Shown here: positions 41,173-50,421 of the stretch, piece after piece | How positions within the stretch are numbered: position 1 is the stretch's first letter | Layout of the letters: each line of letters begins with the position of its first letter | Source: Falsiroseomonas sp046052145 | Lineage (GTDB): Bacteria; Pseudomonadota; Alphaproteobacteria; Acetobacterales; Acetobacteraceae | Assembly (NCBI GenBank): GCA_046052145.1 | Contig: JBJOMW010000001.1 | Coordinates: 1-64,000, forward strand | Direction of reading: 5' to 3' | DNA: 64,000 nt | Made by a program: the position numbers and the translations under genes | Notes under the pieces: model-generated | Databases searched by the model: none | Told to the model about the DNA's origin: nothing | What the model saw: only the letters and a program-made list of their open reading frames with translations

Positions 41173-41290
41173 CCCTCAGACGCCGGGCGGCGGCTCCGCC
41201 CTCGGCGCAGTGCGCCTCGTGGCTTCGCGCCGCAGACATGGCAGTCCCGGCGGCGCTGGCGGTCGCGGCGCGGGGCCGCTGACGCGGCCC
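41173..41290 (+). repeat. Dispersed serial-hairpin element, partial copy C
   Basis: CCCTCAGACGCCGGGCG (41173-41189) begins at the base after the nnrU-like stop. Hairpins: GGGCGG (185-190) with CCGCCC (196-201), GGCGC (204-208) with GCGCC (212-216), and GGGCCGC (273-279) with GCGGCCC (284-290, loop TGAC). GGCTTCGC recurs at 41221. Less regular than copies A and B. Confidence 0.65.
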
Positions 41291-41351
41291 GGCTTGAACT
41301 CGGGCGGCGGCGAGGCCAAACACCGCCCCGCTGGGCCAGGATCAGACCACC

Positions 41352-42212
41352 ATGCAGGAAGTCCTCACGCGGGACGACGAAGCAGAGACGCTGCGCGCGC
41401 GCATCGCGCGGCTCGTGCTGTCGAACCCGTTCCAGCGCGCCGTCATCGGCCTGATCCTGCTGAACGCGGTCACGCTCGGGCTCGAGACCTCGGACTCCAT
41501 CATGGCGGAGTGGGGCGGGCTGCTGCATGTGGTCGACAGGGTGCTGCTGGTGCTGTTCACCATCGAGCTCGGCCTGCGCATCTTCGCCTTCCGCGCCCGC
41601 TTCTTCCGCGACCCCTGGGGGCTGTTCGATTTCCTGGTCGTGCTGGTGTCCTGGGCGCCGGCTTCGGGGCCGCTGTCGGTGTTCCGCGCGCTGCGCATCC
41701 TGCGCGTGCTGCGGCTGATCAGCGTGGTGCCGTCCTTGCGCAACGTGGTGGAGGCGATGCTCGGCGCGCTGCCGGGCATGGGCTCCATCGTGATGCTGAT
41801 GCTGCTGATCTACTACGTCTTCGCTGTGATGGCCGTGAAGCTGTTCGGCGGCGTGATGGAGGAGGAGTTCGGCGACCTCGGCGCGGCCTTCTTCACCCTG
41901 TTCCAGCTGATGGCCATGGATGATTTCGGCAACGTCGTCCGCAAGGCGATGGAGGCCAAGCCCTGGGCCTGGCTGTTCTTCTTCCCCTTCACCATCATCG
42001 CCACCTTCGTCGTGCTGAACCTGTTCATCGGCGTGATCGTCGAGAGCATCCAGACGCTGCGCGAACAGCGCGGCGAGGCCAGCGCGGCGACGATGCAGGC
42101 CGCCGCCGACGCCGCGCGCAGCGAAGCGCATCTCGACAACCAAGTGCTGCTGGCGGAAATCCGCGCGCTGCGGGCCGAGGTGCAGGCGTTGCGCGCCGAG
42201 CGACGAGGTTGA
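41352..42212 (+). CDS. Voltage-gated ion channel, bacterial Nav-like, with two-aspartate filter
   Basis: A 286-residue six-transmembrane channel subunit that would form tetramers. S4 has four arginines at every third position (R112, R115, R118, R121 in RALRILRVLR), the voltage sensor. The pore loop reads FQLMAMDDFGN with D190 and D191 in the place of the ES in the TLESWS filter of sodium channels; the engineered calcium-selective forms carry a similar DD. A C-terminal heptad-like stretch (AEIRALRAEVQALRAER) probably forms the usual coiled-coil bundle. Ion selectivity is not proven by sequence. Confidence 0.9.
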   Translation: MQEVLTRDDEAETLRARIARLVLSNPFQRAVIGLILLNAVTLGLETSDSIMAEWGGLLHVVDRVLLVLFTIELGLRIFAFRARFFRDPWGLFDFLVVLVSWAPASGPLSVFRALRILRVLRLISVVPSLRNVVEAMLGALPGMGSIVMLMLLIYYVFAVMAVKLFGGVMEEEFGDLGAAFFTLFQLMAMDDFGNVVRKAMEAKPWAWLFFFPFTIIATFVVLNLFIGVIVESIQTLREQRGEASAATMQAAADAARSEAHLDNQVLLAEIRALRAEVQALRAERRG

Positions 42213-42265
42213 CCCCCGCGCCGCGCCGCGGCTAGGTCCGCCGGAACGCGTCAGCAGGACCAGCC

Positions 42266-43816
42266 ATGCCCCGACCCGCCCACCGCCCCGTGATGCTCGT
42301 CATCCTCGACGGCTGGGGCTGGCGCGAGGAGACGGCCGACAACGCCGTCCGGCAGGCTAGCACGCCCTGCTTCGACGCGCTCTGGGCCAAGGGCCCGCAT
42401 GCCTTCCTCAAAACCTCCGGCCGCGATGTCGGGCTGCCGGATGGGCAGATGGGCAATTCCGAGGTCGGCCACCTCAATATCGGCGCCGGGCGCGTCGTGA
42501 TGCAGGATCTGGTGCGGATCGATGCAGCCGTGGAGGATGGGTCCCTCGCCACGCTGCCGGGCTTCGTCACGCTGATCGAGAAGGTGAAGGCGGCCGGCGG
42601 CAAGCTGCATCTGTGCGGGCTGCTCTCGCCGGGCGGGGTGCACAGCCACCAGGACCACGCCATTGCGCTGGCCCGCGCTGCCACTGCCGCGGGGCTCGAA
42701 GTGCTGGTCCATGCCTGGACCGATGGGCGCGACACGGCGCCGAAGGCAGCCCCCGATTTCCTCGCGCGTTTCGAAGCCGCGCTGCCCGCGGGCGCGAAGA
42801 TCGCCACTGTCTGCGGCCGCTACTACGCCATGGACCGCGACAAGCGCTGGGAGCGCGTGAAGCTCGCCTATGACGTGATGGCGATGGCGCGCGGCGCGCG
42901 CTTCGCCACCGCGCAGGAGGCCGTCGCCGCCGCCCATGCGGCCGGGCAGACCGATGAGTTCATCCAGCCCGCCGCCATCGGCGAGTATCGCTGGATGAGC
43001 CATGGCGACGGGCTGCTCTGCTTCAATTTCCGCGCCGACCGCGTCCGCGAAATCCTCTCGGCCCTGTTGGACCCCGCCTTCGAAGGCTTCGCGCCGGAAC
43101 CCACCATCCGATTCAGCGCCGCCGCGGGCCTCACGGAATACAGCGCCGCACTGAACCCCTTCCTGCTCACGCTCTTCCCGCCGCAATCCATGGCCGCGAT
43201 CCTGGGCGAGGTGGTGGGCCAGGCGGGCCTCCGGCAGCTGCGCATGGCAGAGACCGAGAAGTACCCGCACGTCACCTACTTCCTGAATGGCGGGGAGGAG
43301 ACGCCCTATCCGGGCGAGGACCGCATCATGGTGCCCTCGCCCAAGGTCGCGACCTATGACCTGCAGCCCGAAATGTCGGCGCCCGAACTGACCGAGAAAG
43401 CCGTGCAGGCGATCCGCTCCGGCACCTATGATCTGATCGTGCTGAACTTCGCCAATGCCGACATGGTGGGCCACACAGGCTCGCTCCCCGCGGCCATCAA
43501 GGCCTGCGAGACGGTGGATGCCGGGCTCGGCCGCATCGCGGAGGCCATCGCGGCGATGGGCGGCCGCCTGCTGGTCACCGCCGACCACGGCAATGCCGAG
43601 CTGATGCGCGACCCGGCGACGGGCGGGCCCCACACCGCGCACACGACCAACCTCGTCCCGGTGCTGCTGCATGGGGCGCCCGCGGGCGCGACGCTCGCCG
43701 ATGGACGCCTGGCCGATCTGGCGCCGACCCTGCTGGCCCTGCTGGGCCTGCCCCAGCCATCGGAGATGACCGGCCGGTCGCTGCTGCAAGGCGGCGAGGG
43801 TGCTGCGGCTGCCTAG
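42266..43816 (+). CDS. gpmI: 2,3-bisphosphoglycerate-independent phosphoglycerate mutase
   Basis: A 516-residue glycolytic enzyme that interconverts 3- and 2-phosphoglycerate using two manganese ions. The start VMLVILDGWGWREE and MGNSEVGHLNIGAGR (S65 is the phosphoserine nucleophile) are family-typical; later blocks are NFRADRVREI, YPHVTYFLNGGEE and VTADHGNAELM. It starts the gpmI-envC-ctpA-deacetylase order found in many alphaproteobacteria; envC overlaps its 3' end by 17 bases. Confidence 0.96.
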   Translation: MPRPAHRPVMLVILDGWGWREETADNAVRQASTPCFDALWAKGPHAFLKTSGRDVGLPDGQMGNSEVGHLNIGAGRVVMQDLVRIDAAVEDGSLATLPGFVTLIEKVKAAGGKLHLCGLLSPGGVHSHQDHAIALARAATAAGLEVLVHAWTDGRDTAPKAAPDFLARFEAALPAGAKIATVCGRYYAMDRDKRWERVKLAYDVMAMARGARFATAQEAVAAAHAAGQTDEFIQPAAIGEYRWMSHGDGLLCFNFRADRVREILSALLDPAFEGFAPEPTIRFSAAAGLTEYSAALNPFLLTLFPPQSMAAILGEVVGQAGLRQLRMAETEKYPHVTYFLNGGEETPYPGEDRIMVPSPKVATYDLQPEMSAPELTEKAVQAIRSGTYDLIVLNFANADMVGHTGSLPAAIKACETVDAGLGRIAEAIAAMGGRLLVTADHGNAELMRDPATGGPHTAHTTNLVPVLLHGAPAGATLADGRLADLAPTLLALLGLPQPSEMTGRSLLQGGEGAAAA

Positions 43817-45116
43817 GCCACGCCGGAGCGCCGCGCACGGCTTGGCCCAGGCCGGGGGGCGATGTTCCCTGGCCAGCCTGGCCGTCCTCGCGCTCCTTGC
43901 CCTTGCGCAGCCGGCGGTCGCCCAATCCCCCCAGGAGTTGCGGGAGGCCGAGCGCGTCGCGGAGCAACGCCGCCAGGCCGCCGAGGCGGCAGGGGCCGAA
44001 GTCCGCCGCCGCGCCGAGGAGGAGGTCCGCCTGGCCGGCCAGCGCGTCGAGGCCGCGCGCCGCGTGCAGGAGGCCGAGGCTGACTTGGCCGAGGCGCGGC
44101 TGCGCGCCGCGGCCGCGCGCCGGGACGGGCAGGCGGCCGATGCCGCCCTGGCCGCGCGCGCCGCGGCCTTCGAGCCGCTGCTGCCGCTGATCCTGCGCCT
44201 CTCGCTCTGGCCGGCAGAGACGGTGCTGGCCGTCCCGGGCGAGCCGGAGGACGCGCTCAGGGGCGCGCTGGTGCTGCGCGGGATGGTCCGCCGGATCGAG
44301 GAGGAGGCAACGGCCTTGCGCGGCGCGCGGGAGCAGGCCGCGACCGCCCTGACCGCAGCCGAGCGCGAGGCCGCGGCGCTGGCCGCGGCGGAACGCCGCG
44401 CGCGGGAGGCCTCGGCCGCGCTCGAGGCCGCCTTGTCGGATGCTCGTCGGCGCCGCGCCACGGCCGAGGCAGCGGAGGACCGCGCCGCGGAGCGCGCCCA
44501 ATCCGCCGCCGCGCAGGCGCGCGACCTGGCCGAGGTGTTGCAGCGGCTGGAGCGCGAGCGGCAGCGCCGCGAGGCAGAGGAGCGCACCAACGCCGCCGCC
44601 CGCGCCGCCGCCGAGGCGCGGCGTCGCGCCGAAGAGGCGCGCGACCGACGGCTCGCCGAGGAATCCCGCGCCCGTGCCCCGCGGGAGCCCCAAAGGGAGC
44701 CCGCGCGCGAGGCCGCCGCACCGCGCGCCGCGCCGGCCGCGGGCGGGCGCACCCTGCCAGTGGCCGGGCGAATCGCGACGAGCTGGGGCGAGGCCGGGCC
44801 GGGCGGGCCGCATCGGGGCCTGACCTTCGCCGCCGCGCCCGGGTCCCGGGTGGTGACCCCCTGCGCGGGCCGGGCGGTCTTTGCCGCGCCTTTTCGGACC
44901 TACGGGCTGTTGTTGATTGTGGACTGCGGTGGGGGATACCATTTTGTGCTGGCCGGGCTGGACCGGCTCGATGTCGCGGCAGGGCAACGCCTGCTGGCGG
45001 GCGAGCCGATCGGTGTCCTGGCCGGGTCTGGCGGCAGCGGCGCCTCGCTCTATGTGGAGTTGAGGCGCAACGGGCAGCCGGTGGATCCTCGCCCCTGGTT
45101 TGCGGCGCGGGGATGA
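43800..45116 (+). CDS. envC: EnvC-like murein hydrolase activator (degenerate LytM)
   Basis: A 438-residue exported protein: signal peptide (SLASLAVLALLALAQPAVAQ), a long Ala/Arg/Glu coiled coil (about 45-310), then a C-terminal LytM/M23 fold (about 325-436). The zinc site is lost: HRGLTF replaces H-x-G-x-D, and ASLYVELR replaces the HLHFE-type motif, so it cannot act as a peptidase. This is known for EnvC, which activates periplasmic amidases at the septum. The AmiC at 16272 is the likely partner. The frame overlaps the end of gpmI. Confidence 0.88.
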   Translation: MLRLPRPRRSAAHGLAQAGGRCSLASLAVLALLALAQPAVAQSPQELREAERVAEQRRQAAEAAGAEVRRRAEEEVRLAGQRVEAARRVQEAEADLAEARLRAAAARRDGQAADAALAARAAAFEPLLPLILRLSLWPAETVLAVPGEPEDALRGALVLRGMVRRIEEEATALRGAREQAATALTAAEREAAALAAAERRAREASAALEAALSDARRRRATAEAAEDRAAERAQSAAAQARDLAEVLQRLERERQRREAEERTNAAARAAAEARRRAEEARDRRLAEESRARAPREPQREPAREAAAPRAAPAAGGRTLPVAGRIATSWGEAGPGGPHRGLTFAAAPGSRVVTPCAGRAVFAAPFRTYGLLLIVDCGGGYHFVLAGLDRLDVAAGQRLLAGEPIGVLAGSGGSGASLYVELRRNGQPVDPRPWFAARG

Positions 45117-45176
45117 CCTTCGGGCCTCCCGCTGGACTGGCGACGTGACAAGGCGGCGATCGCCGCGACGGACTTC

Positions 45177-46712
45177 ATGGGATCGGGTGAACGCATGGGC
45201 GGCATCGAGGACGGGTCGAAGCGCAACGGACGGGTGCCGAGCACCGGCTCCGCGCCGCTGGTCGCACCCCAGGTCGCGCCCGTGACCGTGCCGCAGCCCG
45301 CCCGCGGGCGACGCTTGCGCATGCTCGGCGCCGTCGGCGGGGCCTTCCTGGCCGGCGCCGTGCTCGGCCCCATCGTTGCCATCCCGACGCTACAGGCCTG
45401 GGCGCAGGATGGCGGGCGGGCCGAGACCTACCGCCTGCTGAACCTGTTCGGCGACGTGTTCGAGCGCATCCGCGCCGAATATGTGGAGCCCGTCAGCGAC
45501 CGCGAGGTGATCGAGAACGCGATCAACGGGATGCTGCAGGGCCTCGACCCGCACAGCTCCTACATGAACCCACGCAGCTTCCGCGACATGCAGGTGCAGA
45601 CGCGCGGCGAGTTCGGGGGCCTCGGCATCGAGGTCACGCAGGAGAATGGCTACGTCAAGGTCATCTCCCCGATCGACGACACGCCCGCGGCGCGCGCGGG
45701 CGTGCGGCCGGGCGACCTGATCACCCATCTGAACGGCCAGTCCACGCTCGGCCTCACGCTGCAGGAAGCGGTGGAGCAGATGCGCGGCGAACGTGGCACG
45801 CAGTTGCGCCTGACCATCCGCCGCGAGGGCGAGCGCAACCCGATCGAGCTGGCCATCACCCGCGACGTCATCCGCCCGCAGGTCGCGCGCTTCCGGCTGG
45901 AAGGCAACGACATCGCCTATGTCCGCCTCTCGGCCTTCAACGAGCAGACCGAAGCCGCGCTGCGCCGCGCGGTCAGCACGATGCGCCAGCAGGCGGGCGG
46001 AAATCTCCGCGGCCTGGTGCTGGATCTGCGCAACAACCCGGGCGGGCTGCTCGACCAGGCAGTGCAGGTTGCCGACGACTTCCTCGACCAGGGCGAGATC
46101 GTCAGCACGCGCGCCCGCCGCAACGAGGACGCGCAGCGCTGGAATGCGCGGCAGGGCGACATCGCCCAGGGCCTGCCGATCGTGGTGCTGATCAATAGCG
46201 GCTCGGCCTCGGCCAGCGAGATCGTCGCCGGCGCGCTGCAGGACCACCGTCGCGCGGTGGTGATGGGCGTGAAGAGCTTCGGCAAGGGCAGCGTGCAGAC
46301 CGTGATGCCGATCCCCGGCCAGGGCGCGATCCGCCTGACCACGGCGCGCTACTACACGCCGTCGGGCCGCTCCATCCAGGCCACCGGGATCGAGCCCGAC
46401 ATCGAGGTGCTCGCGACGCGCCCCGATCCGAACGCGCCGCAGCGCGACCGGGAAGCCGATCTGCGCCGCGCGCTGCGCAACGACGCCGAGCGCGGGCAGC
46501 AGCCGCAGCGCCAGCCCCAGGCCGCGCCGCCCCCGCCGCCGCTGAACGTGCCGCAATCGGTGCTGGACCGCGTGCAGCGCCTGCCGGCCGAGGGCGCGCC
46601 CGCCTTCGACCCGGCGCGGCCGGAAACGGACCATCAGCTGCAGCAGGCGGTGCAGTTCCTGCGCAACCTGGCCGCGGCGCCGGGCCAGCCGCAGCGCCGC
46701 GCGCAGCGCTGA
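45177..46712 (+). CDS. ctpA: S41-family carboxyl-terminal processing protease
   Basis: A 511-residue periplasmic serine protease. A basic N-terminus and signal anchor (LRMLGAVGGAFLAGAVLGPIVAI) precede the family N-terminal domain (VFERIRAEYVEPVSDREVIENAINGMLQGLDPHSSYM), a PDZ domain (GEFGGLGIEVTQENG to about residue 230) and the catalytic core with the serine in GSASASE (342-348) and K370 in SFGKGSVQ. The C-terminal 90 residues are Gln/Pro-rich. An in-frame ATG at 45195 is an alternative start. It follows envC by 60 bases; the set belongs to envelope maintenance. Confidence 0.93.
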   Translation: MGSGERMGGIEDGSKRNGRVPSTGSAPLVAPQVAPVTVPQPARGRRLRMLGAVGGAFLAGAVLGPIVAIPTLQAWAQDGGRAETYRLLNLFGDVFERIRAEYVEPVSDREVIENAINGMLQGLDPHSSYMNPRSFRDMQVQTRGEFGGLGIEVTQENGYVKVISPIDDTPAARAGVRPGDLITHLNGQSTLGLTLQEAVEQMRGERGTQLRLTIRREGERNPIELAITRDVIRPQVARFRLEGNDIAYVRLSAFNEQTEAALRRAVSTMRQQAGGNLRGLVLDLRNNPGGLLDQAVQVADDFLDQGEIVSTRARRNEDAQRWNARQGDIAQGLPIVVLINSGSASASEIVAGALQDHRRAVVMGVKSFGKGSVQTVMPIPGQGAIRLTTARYYTPSGRSIQATGIEPDIEVLATRPDPNAPQRDREADLRRALRNDAERGQQPQRQPQAAPPPPPLNVPQSVLDRVQRLPAEGAPAFDPARPETDHQLQQAVQFLRNLAAAPGQPQRRAQR

Positions 46713-46738
46713 CGCGACCGTAACTCGGTCTGCCCGCC

Positions 46739-47821
46739 ATGCGTGTGCCCGGGCTGCGTGCCCTTGGCCTGTTCTGGGTTGCGGTGATCGGCGCGCTCGC
46801 GGGCGGCGCCGTAACGCTGGCGTGGCTCGGCCCGCCGCGCGAGCCGCCAGCGGCAGAGGCGCCAGCCACCCCCGAGGCCAGCGCGCCTGTCGCCAGCGCG
46901 CCGCCGGCCAGCACGGCTGAAGCTCCACCCGTTCCCGCTGCCGCGGAGCCGCCACCGGCACCGCCGGCGCCGCCACCCGTCGCCCTGCCCCGGCGGATGG
47001 AGGCGGAGCCCTTCATCGTCGCGCCCGATCCGGCGCTGCTCGAGGCGTCCCGGCACGGCACGGTGCCGCGCCGCGGTGCCGACGGGCGCAGCTCCATCGC
47101 CACCTATGCACGGCCCTTCGACCGCACGGATCCGCGGCCGCGCGTGGCGATCATCGTCAACAATGTCGGCCTCTTCGCTCAACACTCGGAAGAGGCGATC
47201 CGCCGCCTGCCGGCCGGCGTCACCCTGGCCTTCAGCCCCTATGCCCCGCGCAACGAGGCGCTGGCCGAACGCGCCCGCGCGCGTGGGATGGAGATGCTGA
47301 TCGCCTTGCCGCTGGAGCCGCTGGGCTTCGGCCAGCAGGCCGATCCGGGCGACCGGGCGCTGCTGACCTCCCTGCCGCTGGGCGAGAATCTCGACCGGCT
47401 GGACTGGGCGCTGACGCGCCTGCAGGGGATGGTCGGCGCGGTCGGTGGCCTCGGCTCGATGCGCGGGGAGCGCTTCGCGGCCAATGGCGAATTGCTCGCG
47501 ACGCTGCAGGAGACGCTGACGCGCCGCGGCTTGCTGTATGTGGACCCGCGCCCCGGCGCGCCGCAGCCCGGTCGCGCCTTCGGGCGCAGCGTGGACATCC
47601 TGCTCGACGAGCCCTCCGCCGTGCGGACCGAGGTGGAGCGCCAGCTGGCCGCGCTGGAGGCACTCGCGCGGCAGAACCGCTCCGCGCTTGGGCTGGCGAA
47701 CGATCCGGTGCCCTCGGTGATCGCGGCGATCGCCGCCTGGGCGCAGGGGCTGGAGGAGCGCGGCATCGCGATCGCGCCGATCTCGGTGCTGATCCGCGCG
47801 CCGGCCGACGCGGCGCGGTAG
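46739..47821 (+). CDS. Divergent polysaccharide deacetylase family protein
   Basis: A 360-residue protein with an N-terminal membrane anchor (ALGLFWVAVIGALAGGAVTLAWL), a Pro/Ala-rich linker (about 32-80) and a C-terminal divergent polysaccharide deacetylase (YibQ/DUF610) domain starting at RPRVAIIVNNVGLF and containing LAFSPYAPRNEALAERARARGMEM, LIALPLEP and RGLLYVDPRPG. The usual metal motif D-x-x-G appears changed here (NNVG), so activity is doubtful. It closes the gpmI-envC-ctpA block. Function in peptidoglycan or cell division is inferred from neighbours. Confidence 0.88.
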   Translation: MRVPGLRALGLFWVAVIGALAGGAVTLAWLGPPREPPAAEAPATPEASAPVASAPPASTAEAPPVPAAAEPPPAPPAPPPVALPRRMEAEPFIVAPDPALLEASRHGTVPRRGADGRSSIATYARPFDRTDPRPRVAIIVNNVGLFAQHSEEAIRRLPAGVTLAFSPYAPRNEALAERARARGMEMLIALPLEPLGFGQQADPGDRALLTSLPLGENLDRLDWALTRLQGMVGAVGGLGSMRGERFAANGELLATLQETLTRRGLLYVDPRPGAPQPGRAFGRSVDILLDEPSAVRTEVERQLAALEALARQNRSALGLANDPVPSVIAAIAAWAQGLEERGIAIAPISVLIRAPADAAR

Positions 47822-47827
47822 CAAAGT

Positions 47828-48562
47828 TTACCCAGGCCCGGCGGTGATCTCGCGCGCCGTCGCCACGCGGCCGCGGCGGCGGATCAGCCACAGCACGCCG
47901 AACATATCGGCGATGCCGACCCAGAGCCGGTCGAAGAAGCCGTATTTCGACACGCCGGCACGGCGCGGCCGGTCCACCACATCCACGAAGACCACCGCAT
48001 GCCCCTCGCGCCGGACGAGCGCGGGCAAGAAGCGATGGATGCCGGCGAAGAAGGGCAGGCTGCGGAACACGGCGCGCGGCAGCAAGGCGAAGCCGCAGCC
48101 GGCATCGCGCGTATCATCCGCCAGCAGGCGACGACGGATGCGGTTGGCAGTGCGCGACTGCCAGCGCTTGAAGGCAGTATCCTTGCGCCCGACACGCTGC
48201 GCCATGGCCAGCCCCGTTCCTGGCGACGCATCGAAGGCAGCCAGCAGGCGCGGGATATCGACGGGATTGTTCTGGCCGTCGCCGTCGATCAGCACCAGCA
48301 GCTCGCCGCGCGCCGCCGCCGCGCCCGCGCGCAGCGCCGCCGCCTTGCCCGAATTGGCATCGAGCGCGAGCAGCCGGACCTGCGGGCGCGCCTCGGCCGC
48401 GCGCAGCACCGCGCCCTCGGTCCCGTCCGCCGAGCCGTCATTCACATAAAGGATCTCATACGCCACCACGGGGTCGAGCGCGGCCGCGATCTCCTCGACC
48501 AGCGGCAGGATATTGGCTTCCTCGTCGCGGACCGGAATCAGAACCGTCAGGCGCGGTGTCAT
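47828..48562 (-). CDS. Family 2 glycosyltransferase (polyprenyl-phosphate sugar type)
   Basis: A 244-residue GT-A enzyme: LTVLIPVRDEEANILPLVEEI, YVNDGSADGTEG and LVLIDGDGQNNPVDIPRLL match DPM1/ArnC-like transferases. It lacks the paired C-terminal membrane helices of ArnC; only a weak hydrophobic stretch (GIADMFGVLWLI) is present. It probably makes a polyprenyl-phosphate sugar. The gene overlaps the upstream lipid-sugar transferase gene by ATGA (48559-48562), suggesting that the two act in series. Confidence 0.88.
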   Translation of the reverse strand: MTPRLTVLIPVRDEEANILPLVEEIAAALDPVVAYEILYVNDGSADGTEGAVLRAAEARPQVRLLALDANSGKAAALRAGAAAARGELLVLIDGDGQNNPVDIPRLLAAFDASPGTGLAMAQRVGRKDTAFKRWQSRTANRIRRRLLADDTRDAGCGFALLPRAVFRSLPFFAGIHRFLPALVRREGHAVVFVDVVDRPRRAGVSKYGFFDRLWVGIADMFGVLWLIRRRGRVATAREITAGPG

Positions 48563-50277
48563 CGGTTCAACTCCACCAGGCGCCAGAGCCCCATGCGGCG
48601 CAGCCTGGCGCCGTTCAGGTTGCGGCCTTCCACCATCTCGACCTGCTCGGCGCGGAGGCCGAGTTCCTCAAGGCGGGCAAGGAAGCCGGCCTCCGGCGCG
48701 GGGCCGCCGCGCCGGCCGGGATTGGCATCCACGAAGGCCAGCCGGCAGGGCCCGCCGGCCAGGAACTCGGCGGCCGCGGCCGGGGTATGGGCCAGCACCG
48801 TGGCGGTCGCGGTCATGAAGACGAAGCTCGGCTCATGATAGCCGGCGGTCGCCACGCGCGGGTCGGGGCAGGCGGCGGTCGCCGCGCGCTCCACCGCCGC
48901 GGCCATGCGCGGGGAAGGCCAGAAGGTGTCGAGGCGCGCGACCATCGGCCAGGTGCCAAGCCAGGTGAGCAGCGCCGCCGCCACAGCGACCGGCACCGTC
49001 GCCTCGGCCGAGCGGCGGGCGACGGCGGTCGCCACCGCGCCGACGCCCACGGCCAGCACAAGCACCGGGATGGCAGCCCAGGGCAGGCGCCCCTCGAACC
49101 AGACGGTGAGGCCGATACCCCCGGCCAGCATCCCGGCCGGCAGCAGCCAGAAGCCATGCGTGACCAGACGGCTCCACCAGCCGCGCGCCAGCGTGCCGAG
49201 ATCGGTCAGCGCCAGCGCGACCAGCATGGCCAGCGCCGGATAGGTCGGCAGCACGTAGTGCGGCAGCTTGGTCGCCACCGCCTCGAACATGACCCAGAGC
49301 GGCAGGATGAGTGCGATCAGCGCCTGCACCTCGCGCCGGCGACGGGCGGTCCAGATCCAGCCCAGCGTCGCGGCCAGGATCGGCGCGGCGGGCCAGAAGG
49401 TGATCCAGACCAGCCCCGTATAGAAGCCGGGCGGCCCGCCATGGCCCTGGTGGACATCGGTAACCTTGCCGAGCGCATTCCACCCGAGCGCGGTGGCGAA
49501 GAAAGCACCCTCGGTGCGGATGGTGATGGCGACATACCAGGGCAGCGCGATGGCCAGCGCCACCAGGATGCCGGTGGCCGGGCGCAGCGCGCCGAGCCAG
49601 CGCACCCCGCGCGCCACAATGCAAAGCGCCACCGCGCCGACCGCCAGCACCAACAGGGTGAGTGGCCCCTTGATCATCGCCCCGATGCCGATCGCCACCC
49701 AGAACAGGTAGCCGAGCCGGCTGGCGCGCAGCACGGCCGGGTCGAGGAAGGCGCGCACCAGCACGCCCATGCCGAGCATGGTGGTCGCCAGCAGCATCGC
49801 GTCGGTCTTGGCGATCCGCGCCTCGACGCCGAGCAGCAGCGTGGCGGCCAGCAGCATCGCGCCCATCAGCGCGGCGCGGCGCCCGACAAGCGGCGCGAAG
49901 CTCCAGAAGGCCAGGAGCGAACCGGCGACGGCGCCGAACAGCGACGGCAGGCGGTAGATCCCGATTGGGCTGGCGGTGCCATCGCCCACCAGCGTCACGG
50001 CCAGCGCCTGCAGCCAGTAGATGCCGGCGGGCTGCTTGTGGCGGGGCAGGTCCTGGTTGCGGATGTCGATGAAGTCGCCCGTCTCCAGCATCTGCTTCGT
50101 CGCCATGACGTAGCGGCCCTCGTCCCGGTCGGTGACGGGCAGGTCGGCGAAGCCAGGGAGAAAGGCGGCCAGGGCGACGAGGCCGATGAGCAGCGCCGCG
50201 CGCGGGGCGGAACGGCTGCCCCATTCGATCAGCGCGAGCGCGGCGGAGGTGGCGGCCGAGACGGTCCGTTGGAACAT
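48559..50277 (-). CDS. ArnT-like lipid-linked sugar transferase (GT83/GT39 type)
   Basis: A 572-residue membrane protein with about eleven hydrophobic segments. The first periplasmic loop has the family acids in LPVTDRDEGRYVMATKQML and RNQDLPRHKQPAGIYWLQ. Such enzymes move a sugar from polyprenyl phosphate to lipid A or another acceptor on the outer face of the inner membrane, as ArnT does with aminoarabinose. The partner GT2 gene overlaps its 3' end. The sugar is unknown. Confidence 0.87.
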   Translation of the reverse strand: MFQRTVSAATSAALALIEWGSRSAPRAALLIGLVALAAFLPGFADLPVTDRDEGRYVMATKQMLETGDFIDIRNQDLPRHKQPAGIYWLQALAVTLVGDGTASPIGIYRLPSLFGAVAGSLLAFWSFAPLVGRRAALMGAMLLAATLLLGVEARIAKTDAMLLATTMLGMGVLVRAFLDPAVLRASRLGYLFWVAIGIGAMIKGPLTLLVLAVGAVALCIVARGVRWLGALRPATGILVALAIALPWYVAITIRTEGAFFATALGWNALGKVTDVHQGHGGPPGFYTGLVWITFWPAAPILAATLGWIWTARRRREVQALIALILPLWVMFEAVATKLPHYVLPTYPALAMLVALALTDLGTLARGWWSRLVTHGFWLLPAGMLAGGIGLTVWFEGRLPWAAIPVLVLAVGVGAVATAVARRSAEATVPVAVAAALLTWLGTWPMVARLDTFWPSPRMAAAVERAATAACPDPRVATAGYHEPSFVFMTATATVLAHTPAAAAEFLAGGPCRLAFVDANPGRRGGPAPEAGFLARLEELGLRAEQVEMVEGRNLNGARLRRMGLWRLVELNR

Positions 50278-50421
50278 GCGGCTTCCGGGACGGCCGGGTC
50301 GGCAGGCGGCCGCGGCGCGGATGCCCCGGCCGGCAGTCCGGCGCGGGGTGGGGTCATGACGGGTCGGAAGCTACATGCGCCCGCCCGGCGGCGAAAGGGG
50401 GCTGGACCTTCCCCCGCTGGC

